A DNA stretch of 11,518 nucleotides, from the NCBI GenBank assembly GCA_002084765.1, contig NBMB01000074.1, forward strand, positions 1-11,518, read 5' to 3'. The position numbers were made by a program, and so were the translations under genes. Within the stretch, counting starts at the first letter, position 1, and the number at the start of each line of letters is the position of its first letter. Shown here piece after piece: positions 1 to 7,000 of this stretch. The stretch comes from Candidatus Cloacimonetes bacterium 4572_55 (GTDB taxonomy: Bacteria; 4572-55). Under the pieces are notes generated by a model. It was not told the origin of the DNA and did no database searches. It saw only the letters and a list, made by a program, of their open reading frames with translations.

Positions 1-221
1 ATAATCCTCAATCGAAAGTTATTGAAGTTTCGGAATCCAAATGCCATTCTTTTGATTCGTTTTATTTTGTTATTGATCCCTTCAACCATTCCATTTGAGA
101 TGCGGTCATTGAAATAGTTGAGTATATATTGGTTCCAGTTTTTCAAGGTATTTAGAAAAGTGTTGATGTAGCGATTATCTGATTTTTTGGCTTTCTCCAC
201 CCATAGTTCGATGAGCCAAAA
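1..221 (-). pseudogene. ISL3-type transposase, 5'-truncated C-terminal fragment
   Basis: The minus strand is open from a TAA at 222-224 to the window edge and encodes about 73 residues. It contains SNGMVEGINNKIKRIKR followed by AFGFRNF and FRLRI. This is the C-terminal hallmark of ISL3-family DDE transposases, in which the Glu of the NGxxEGxNxxIK motif (codon 81-83) is the third catalytic acidic residue. The N-terminal zinc-binding region and the first two catalytic Asp residues are absent: upstream of the fragment are in-frame stops, then the 3' end of the cation transporter gene. The intact C-terminus probably ends just beyond the left edge. I read it as the remnant of an insertion sequence cut by a deletion or rearrangement and no longer able to transpose. 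No terminal inverted repeat is visible on the truncated side, and the other end is outside the window. Confidence 0.8.
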
Positions 222-264
222 TTAATTAACGACTCTAACAAAATCACAAAAGAAAAAATGGCTG

Positions 265-876
265 TTAGGTTGCCGCACGAAGCTCTCTCATGGCTGAAGA
301 AACGACTCGAATCGCAGAACGCATTAATATCCATACGAGGCAAAATGCAACCAAGATATCAGGCCAGCCCGATCCGGTGATCCAGACTGCTCCAGCCGTG
401 ACAAAAACGGCAAGATTTGATGCAATGTCGTTTCTCGAGCATTCCCACACGGAGCTCATATTCACATCTTCATGGCGATGCCGCCATAGCAGATAAAGAC
501 AGAAAGAGTTTGCGATAAGGGCGAGAAAACTGAATGCGCCCATAATTTCAAATAAGGGCGCACTGGGGACAAAAATTTTGTAAATAATTTGGGCGGCTAC
601 GGCGCACGCTGCCAAGAAAATGAGACCTCCCTTGAACAGTGCGACTTTTGCCTTTACCGCAGTGCCTCTGGAGACTGCGTACAAGCTGAGGCCGTATGTC
701 AGAGCGTCTCCAAGGTTATCCAGACTGTCTGCCAGCAAAGCCGTTGACCTGCCATAAATCGCGCCCACCGCGACAACCAAGAACATACCAGCGTTGATGC
801 CAAGCACAATTTGTAGTGTCCCTCGCTGCTTTTCTTGAAGAGCTTGTACAGAACAATCGCTACAACAACCACTCAT
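265..876 (-). CDS. Cation diffusion facilitator-like metal transporter, membrane domain only
   Basis: A 203-residue, strongly hydrophobic protein with about six predicted membrane segments, resembling the transmembrane domain of the CDF (cation efflux) family. CDF proteins export divalent metals from the cytoplasm by proton antiport. The segment LLADSLDNLGDAL (residues 47-59) lines up with the TM2 metal site of CDF proteins, giving Asp53 and Asp57. WECSRNDIASN (144-154) lines up with the TM5 site, giving Cys146 and Asp150 where His/Asp or Asp/Asp are usual. The N-terminus carries three cysteines (Cys4, Cys5, Cys8), and a His-containing loop WRHRHED lies at 131-137. The usual cytoplasmic C-terminal domain of CDF proteins (about 80-90 residues) is missing; the frame ends normally at TAA right after the last helix. 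An AAAGGA ribosome site (884-889) lies 7 nt before the ATG. It follows the TonB receptor gene by 54 nt. Metal specificity cannot be read from sequence; Cys in the site hints at a soft metal (inference). Confidence 0.8.
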   Translation of the reverse strand: MSGCCSDCSVQALQEKQRGTLQIVLGINAGMFLVVAVGAIYGRSTALLADSLDNLGDALTYGLSLYAVSRGTAVKAKVALFKGGLIFLAACAVAAQIIYKIFVPSAPLFEIMGAFSFLALIANSFCLYLLWRHRHEDVNMSSVWECSRNDIASNLAVFVTAGAVWITGSGWPDILVAFCLVWILMRSAIRVVSSAMRELRAAT

Positions 877-904
877 TCTGATATCCTTTCAAATTGTTTG
901 TAAA

Positions 905-934
905 AGTATAATATCGGCTTAAGGGATTGGTCAA
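905..934 (-). promoter_or_regulatory. Candidate sigma70-type promoter for the CDF-like gene
   Basis: On the minus strand TTGACC (929-934) is followed after 18 nt by TATACT (905-910). This would start transcription near 898, about 22 nt before the ATG at 876. The -35 hexamer overlaps the TGA stop of the receptor gene. No hairpin plus T-run separates the two genes, so the transporter could be both co-transcribed and independently expressed. Prediction by eye only. Confidence 0.4.
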
Positions 935-3726
935 AACTTCACGGAGAATCCCAAATTCGCACTGCGAGGCGCACGGTATCTGGACGGATTTTCTTTCGGA
1001 TAAGGGGATTGATCCCCGTATCGATCCCATGAAACCGGGACTTCGTCTCCAGGCTCGTACGCGTCTCCGGTAACCGGATTCACGATCTCCGTCACTTTGG
1101 CGTTGAGGAGATTTTTGATCTCCAGATAGACCCTGGAGTCCATGCCGAGCAAGTCCAAATTTTTGAATATCTTGAAATCAGCCAATGCCCAAAAAGAAGC
1201 GTGTTCCGAGTATCGATCGTCGCTGCGCACATCCAAATCTTCATTAATTCGAGTAACCGACGTATATCGTTCGCCAGTTTGTCCGGTGAGACGCGTGTTA
1301 AATCCCCACTCAGACGGAGGTTTTACGCCGAACAATTTCAGACCATGCTTCTGGGGTAAATAGAAGCTCAGAAACACATTAAAGGTGACTGGAACATCCC
1401 ATCGCAAAAATTCTTCCTTGATCGGTTTTTCGCCCAATTCGCCTTGCGCGACCAATTTTTGATCGTTGGGAGTTGAGCTTTTTCCTGTGCTAATGGAATA
1501 GGAGAAATTGAACGAGCCTGTAAAAAATTTCCCGGATCGGCGTCGAAATTCCATCTCAATGCCCCGGGAGCGGGAAAAATCGCCGTTAAAATACATCAGA
1601 TAATCTACATTTTGGAATCGAGGATTATCGGATTGGACTTGCTGCGAGGTCGGGTAGTCATAGAAATCTTTGTAGAAAGCTGTCACGCTGAGCGCGGTAT
1701 TATCGTCAAAGCTATGGCGCAACCCGAGTTCGTAATGCACGGTGATCTGCGGATTCAGGTTGGGATTACCGAAGAGTTGATACGTATCCTGAGAGGTGGT
1801 TTTCAGCTTGGAATAGATGTATTGGTATCGGGGTCTTTGGGAGAAATGCCCGTATGAGAAGAATATCTTGTCTTGTGGGCTAATCGGGTGGGAGATACCC
1901 AATCTGGGCAAGAGGTTGGCTTTTGCCCGATGCCCAAAAATGTCGTATGTATCGTCGTTGAATTGCTGCCGAGCGGCTTGCGTCAGAGTGACGACGTTTG
2001 TGTCTGCGATGGCGTCTTCGACATATTTTCCGGGAAACCAATAGTCGAGCCGGAATCCAGCGTTAAGGATCATGCCTTCAAAGGTGATTTGATCTTGGAA
2101 ATAAAACGCGCCGGCTGTAGGGTACACGCGATAAAAATCATGGCTTCTGCCCAGGCCCGACGACCCTTCCCACGGTGCTTCGATCTTGATCAACTGCAGT
2201 TCCGCGTAGGAGATGGAAAAACCGAATTTTGTCTGATGCCGAGATTTGATCTGGCTGGTAATCGAGCCTTCCATTGTCCAATTTTCATAATAGTGATCAT
2301 ACCATTCGCCATTATCTCCATAGTCGTAAAATCCGTCTCCTCGGCGGGTAAAGGTGCTATCGATCACGCCGTCCTGATCGGAATCGATGGGGATCACATA
2401 GACCGGATCCAAATCCTCATGCTCGGAATATTCCGACCAATGTTTCCCGTCTACATCGCTGTGCAGATTGGTGAAAAACCGTCCGATAGACATCTCATAG
2501 AATGTTCGGGTATTGAGATTCTGCTTCCACATCAAGGTCTGCTGATTTCCGGCTAACGTGAAGGTGTTATAATTTTCCAGAATATTTTGATATTTGTAGG
2601 GATAGCCGCTGTCTGCCAGCTCTCCTGTGTCGTCCAGTCTGGGGAGAAAATAGCCCTGCCCGATGCTCAAAGATTGTCCGTGAGAGAAGGAAAGCTTGTG
2701 ATTTGGAGAGATCAACCAGGTGGTTTTGATCAATCCCGACCATTCGTTATCGCCTCTCGGAGCATAGCGAGAACCGCCATACGTGGAGGAATAAATTTTG
2801 TCTGTTGTGGGCAAATGACCGTCGGTAAATTTCACAAAACCGTTGGTAAAAAATGAGATGGTACCCGGTATTCTCAGTCCCAGTTCGGGCAAAATTTTCT
2901 GGGTGATCAGCTCCGGTCCCCCTAAGGTGAATTCAAAACTATCAGTATTGAAACCTGTCCGACTCAGCGCGTCTGTCCCAAGACCCCAATGATCTGTCTT
3001 GTAATCGATTGAGCCGCTGAAGCCTCGCCCGCCCTCTTTGGTGCGCACATCGATCACGCCCGACATTGCGTTGCCGTATTCTGGATTGAAAACACCGGTG
3101 ATGACTTCGACCTCTTCCACCGCGTTGCTGCTCAATCGTATACCGGAGGAGGTTCCGGCTAATGGATCGGCTACGGATATGCCGTCGATCATGAATATGG
3201 TTTCGTTCGACCGACCTCCGCGCACATGTAACTCGTTATCGGATTTGACGATCCCCATCTGTTGCGAGACCACGTCCGTTAAGTTATCCACCACCATATT
3301 GGCGATCTCGGTGGACCCGACCCGTCGAGAAGTGGTTGTCTGGTTCATCTCAATGATCGGACGCTCCGCTTTGACAATGATTTCCTCGTCGCTCTCAAGA
3401 ACTTCCTCTTTTAAAAAAAAATGCGCGAGCGCGGACCCTCCGGCAGTTACCGAAATGTCCGTGAGTTCCGTGCGCTCATAACCCAAAATCGTGGAGACAA
3501 TTACGTATGTGCCGGGCGGGACGAATTCGATCAAATAAAATCCGTCATAATTTGTTGCCGCGCCGATAGTTGTCCCTTTTAAAAGGACATTCACAAACGG
3601 CAATCCTTCGCCTGTTCGAGCGTCTGTCACCCGTCCGGATACCGTGCCAAATTTAGAGGATTGGGCCATGGCGAACGAGGTCGTCGCAAGTGTGAAAAGC
3701 AAAATGAATACGATTCCCTTTCTCAT
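931..3726 (-). CDS. TonB-dependent outer-membrane receptor with carboxypeptidase-regulatory-like N-terminal domain
   Basis: A 931-residue protein that should form a 22-strand outer-membrane barrel closed by a plug and powered by TonB. A signal peptide covers about residues 1-21 (hydrophobic core, then AMA before Gln22). Residues about 26-106 form a carboxypeptidase-D-regulatory-like beta domain (VSGRVTDARTGEGLPFVNV ... YDGFYLIEFVPPGTY), common in FCB-group receptors. DEEIIVKAERPII (113-125) may serve as the TonB box. The plug covers about 130-230, with LHVRGGRSNETIFMIDG and NPEYGNAMSGVIDVRT. The rest is aromatic-rich beta-strand sequence ending in LGFSVKF, the terminal Phe being the BAM-recognition signal. 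An extracellular loop holds a Ca-binding-like DxDxDGxxD motif (448-456). Length is normal for the family, and no frameshift is visible. A GGGAG ribosome site precedes the ATG. No SusD-like partner lies nearby, so the substrate is unknown; the adjacent metal transporter makes a metal complex possible but unproven. Confidence 0.93.
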   Translation of the reverse strand: MRKGIVFILLFTLATTSFAMAQSSKFGTVSGRVTDARTGEGLPFVNVLLKGTTIGAATNYDGFYLIEFVPPGTYVIVSTILGYERTELTDISVTAGGSALAHFFLKEEVLESDEEIIVKAERPIIEMNQTTTSRRVGSTEIANMVVDNLTDVVSQQMGIVKSDNELHVRGGRSNETIFMIDGISVADPLAGTSSGIRLSSNAVEEVEVITGVFNPEYGNAMSGVIDVRTKEGGRGFSGSIDYKTDHWGLGTDALSRTGFNTDSFEFTLGGPELITQKILPELGLRIPGTISFFTNGFVKFTDGHLPTTDKIYSSTYGGSRYAPRGDNEWSGLIKTTWLISPNHKLSFSHGQSLSIGQGYFLPRLDDTGELADSGYPYKYQNILENYNTFTLAGNQQTLMWKQNLNTRTFYEMSIGRFFTNLHSDVDGKHWSEYSEHEDLDPVYVIPIDSDQDGVIDSTFTRRGDGFYDYGDNGEWYDHYYENWTMEGSITSQIKSRHQTKFGFSISYAELQLIKIEAPWEGSSGLGRSHDFYRVYPTAGAFYFQDQITFEGMILNAGFRLDYWFPGKYVEDAIADTNVVTLTQAARQQFNDDTYDIFGHRAKANLLPRLGISHPISPQDKIFFSYGHFSQRPRYQYIYSKLKTTSQDTYQLFGNPNLNPQITVHYELGLRHSFDDNTALSVTAFYKDFYDYPTSQQVQSDNPRFQNVDYLMYFNGDFSRSRGIEMEFRRRSGKFFTGSFNFSYSISTGKSSTPNDQKLVAQGELGEKPIKEEFLRWDVPVTFNVFLSFYLPQKHGLKLFGVKPPSEWGFNTRLTGQTGERYTSVTRINEDLDVRSDDRYSEHASFWALADFKIFKNLDLLGMDSRVYLEIKNLLNAKVTEIVNPVTGDAYEPGDEVPVSWDRYGDQSPYPKENPSRYRAPRSANLGFSVKF

Positions 3727-3827
3727 AATTACTCCCAGCGATAGATGTCTGTTTTAGTAAATCGATTTCTTCATACAAATCGGTTTTGGCATAAAAAAAT
3801 CTCTATCTTAAACCAAAAAATCAAAAT

Positions 3828-3843
3828 TTCGACTATTCGACTA
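3828..3843 (-). repeat. Tandem 8-bp direct repeat at predicted transcription start
   Basis: Two perfect abutting copies of TAGTCGAA (minus strand; 3836-3843 and 3828-3835) begin immediately after the TATAAT hexamer of the receptor promoter and cover the expected +1. This is a plausible operator half-site arrangement, but no regulator is known, and chance duplication in AT-rich DNA is possible. Confidence 0.5.
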
Positions 3844-3871
3844 ATTATAGGAATTAATAGAAAAAAGTCAA
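3844..3871 (-). promoter_or_regulatory. Strong sigma70-like promoter of the TonB receptor gene
   Basis: On the minus strand TTGACT (3866-3871) is followed after 16 nt by a perfect TATAAT (3844-3849). Transcription would start near 3836-3838, leaving a leader of about 110 nt before the ATG at 3726. The leader is AT-rich, and I see no conserved riboswitch core in it. This is the best promoter match in the window. Confidence 0.7.
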
Positions 3872-3901
3872 TAGTTTAATTTGTGGGTAGGGAGTGAAAT
3901 T

Positions 3902-3957
3902 ATAGGGTTCCCCAAAAAAATGCCTGAACCTTAATTTCCGATACATCATAGGGTTCC
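3902..3957. repeat. Degenerate hairpin and 10-bp direct repeat in the intergenic region
   Basis: ATAGGGTTCC occurs twice (3902-3911 and 3948-3957). The first copy opens a small inverted repeat, GGTTC at 3906-3910 with GAACC at 3926-3930, around an A-rich loop. AGGGTTCCCCAAAAAA here resembles AGGGTTTCCAAAAAA in the palindrome inside the cyclase gene (7692-7725), so it may be a decayed relative. Lying 45-100 nt after the cyclase stop, it might also act in transcript ending, though it is not a classic GC stem plus T-run. Confidence 0.35.
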
Positions 3958-4001
3958 GCAACATGCGAGGTCTTTTTCAGGTTGTATTCTTTCTCACTTA
4001 C

Positions 4002-7000
4002 CTATTCCTGTAGTTCCCCGATGCGTTGCTTATATTCAAACCTCGGGGTCTTCTCATAAAATTTTTGATAAAGCTCCAGAGCCGCCCGCCGATGATCTTC
4101 TGTGCCGATGATCTTCCAAAGTTCGTAATTTAAGTCGCATATATCTTCTTTGTTTTCAGCAATTTTCAACAAATTATTTAAATAATCAAGCATATGTTGA
4201 TCTCCAAGAGCAAATTTGACTTTGGCAAAGAAAATTCTGCCCCTAAATATATAGGAGTCCAATTCCATTTTTTCTGCAATCTGCAAACCTTCTTCACCCA
4301 ACTTTTTTGCCTGGGAAAATTTTTCCAACGAATACAATGCCTTTGCTTTATTGAATAAAAATAACATCAATAGATGCTTCGCCTCTAATTCGCGGGCCAT
4401 GAGAATTGCTTTTTCGTAATATGATATCGCTTTTTCAAATTTCTTTTTACCAGCATAAACATCTCCAAATGAGGCATATACTTCGGAAATACATGCCTTA
4501 TTCTCCATCTCCGTATATAATTTAAAGGAGCGTTCGAAGCGCTGCATTGCTTTGTCATATTCTCCAAGATCAATATTTATATTTCCTATTTTATCCGAAA
4601 TAAACGCGATTCCTCTTTTTATCCCCAGCTCCTTGAATATTGCCAAAGCTTTTTCGTAATAAATCATCGCTTTATCATATTCGCCCCCTGACCAATAAAT
4701 CATCCCAAGATTTCCGACCACAGCGGCTATATTGAATTTATCTCCCAGCTCTTCCGAAATTTCCAATTGCTTTTCCCAATAAAATAAGGAATTCGCCCTA
4801 TCGCCTCTGCTGGCATAGACCATCCCAATATTTGCATAGGCCTGTGATATGAGTTCTTTTTCACCGACCTCTTTATAAATTGCCAGGCTGTTCTCGAAGC
4901 CCTCCATAGCTTCATCATAATCGCCCTTCTCACAATGTATCAATCCAATATTAGAGATCGCATTGCCAATTGCTCTTTCATTATGTAATTCTTTGCTCAA
5001 CTTTAATTTCTTTTTGAAATACCCTATCGCCTTATCATATTGCCCTTTAAATCTGTGGACCGTTCCCATATTTCCAAGAATATCCGCCATCAATTGTTTA
5101 TTATTCAACTTTTTGCTTAAAGAATATGCGGACTTAAGCAAAGAGGATGCTTCAGAATGGTCGCCTTTTTTCTGATTCAGAGTTGCCAATCTATTTTGAG
5201 CTTTTGCAAGCAACGCAAGTTTATCGGATTGGCGAGCATACTTTTCTGCAAGCAAAAAAATGCGCTCAGCCTCCTGAAGTTTCCCGATTAACTCCAAAAT
5301 ATCCCCTTTCTTCAACAACACCTCAGCTTTTTTGTCGCCCTTATCTTCCCCCTGCGACTCCAGAAATTTATCATAAAAATCAAGTGCTTGTTGATTTTGA
5401 AAATTCTCTTTGGCATAATTTCCGGCTTCTTCCAGGTAATAAACCGCTTTTTCAACGATTTCCGCCTTATCGTAATGAAAGGCAAGATCAGGATAATAAT
5501 CCGAAATATCCGCGGCATACAAATCCTCGTAAGCCTGACCGGCAATGCGGTGTAATTGGCGCAAGCGCGCCCGCAACTGCATGTCGTAAGCGGAATCTCG
5601 CATCAAAGCATGTTTGAAAATATAGTGTATCTCACTTAGCGCAGACCAAATGACCGCTTCTTTCGCAGTTTTCACTTTTCCGGTCAACTGTGGATCATCT
5701 TTCAGCATTAGGGACAAAATTTTAAGCTCAAATTTCCGTCCCAATACAGAGGCTGTCTGGATCACCTGTTTCACTTCTACAGAGAGACGATCCAATCGGG
5801 AAATCAGAACGGAGTTCACATTTGAGGGGATTACTAAACCGGTTTCTTTGGGACTGTAGACAAAGGGAGAAGATTTTTTTTGCCGGGAGAGTTCCAGCAG
5901 ATCATTTTCTCTCAGATACAACATCATCTGTTCCGCGAAAAAAGGATTGCCATCGGTTCGATCCATCAACAAATCTACCAGTTCGTCAGCAACGCCTCGG
6001 TCTAATGTCTGTTCGGAAAATGTTTTGAGCCCTTCTCTGTTCAGATAGTTCAAATCGATTTCGTTTGTGGACGTTTCCTTCTCCACATCAAAGCGAAATT
6101 TTTTGCCGTCATCCCGATAGCGACACGCGCTGATAATGCCAATCGGATAATCGGCAATATTTCGGGTTAGTGCTTTGAGCATTTTTTGCGAGTCGCTATC
6201 GATCCAATGACCATCTTCAATTTCCAGTATCACCGGCTTTATCAGGCTTTCGGCTTTGATCAGATTTTTGAAGGCGAAAAGACTGTTTTCATAGCGACCT
6301 TTCGCGTCCAGTTGCTCGTACAACGAGCCTTCCCAATGGAGATTGATCATTGCCCCAAGGATGGATTTCGTGCGGCGCAGTTCATCGATTTCGTCTAAAT
6401 ATTGGAAAGCAGAAATAAGTTGATCATATTTCCGCTCAAACCTCGCCTTATTTTCAGCGTCCGTCGCGGTCGTCAGTTGGTTGAAATAGCCTCTCAGAAA
6501 ATATATGAAAGGGTTCATCGATTGCCGCAGTATTTCTTCGCACGGACAATAGAACCAGCTCACATTCGCCGTGCTTTTCCTGAGTTCATACATCAATCTG
6601 GATTTGCCCATCCCGGCTTCGCCATAGACATAAGCGACGCCGGCAAATGTGTTATCAAAAATGGGCTGACAAAAATTTTTCAGCCGGGTCAACTCGGTCT
6701 TACGACCGACCATCTCGCCGGTATAAAAGGTCTCGATAGCCAATTTTTTGCCCAGCAATTCATACGTCGGGATAGGATTTCCGCGACCCTTGAACACAAA
6801 ATCCCCGAGATGCGAGAAATGGAACAATTTGTTCTGCGCAATCTCCGAATCGACCAGGATTTGTCCCCACTTCGCCTTCATCATAAACCGCGCGGATTGG
6901 TTGACCGCATTGCCGAGACAGGTGAATTCAGATCGTAAGTCCGAACCGTTGAGACCGCAATAGGATACGCCGGCGGCGACGCCGGCTCGCAGTTTTACGT

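Noticed and set aside
1873-2556. Long open frame on the plus strand (227 codons)
   Set aside because: It lies wholly antisense to the receptor gene, has no ribosome site or recognisable domain, and the minus-strand frame has clear family motifs throughout.
3727-3836. Cobalamin or other riboswitch in the receptor leader
   Set aside because: The leader is only about 110 nt and AT-rich, and I see no conserved riboswitch core such as a B12-box.
6402-6938. Plus-strand open frame of 178 codons
   Set aside because: Antisense shadow of the ATPase/C2 part of the cyclase gene; no family motifs and no start signals.
6965-6990. GCCGGC-rich repeated segment as a regulatory hairpin
   Set aside because: It encodes the AGVAAGV strand of the C2 cyclase domain; the repeat follows from Ala/Gly codons.
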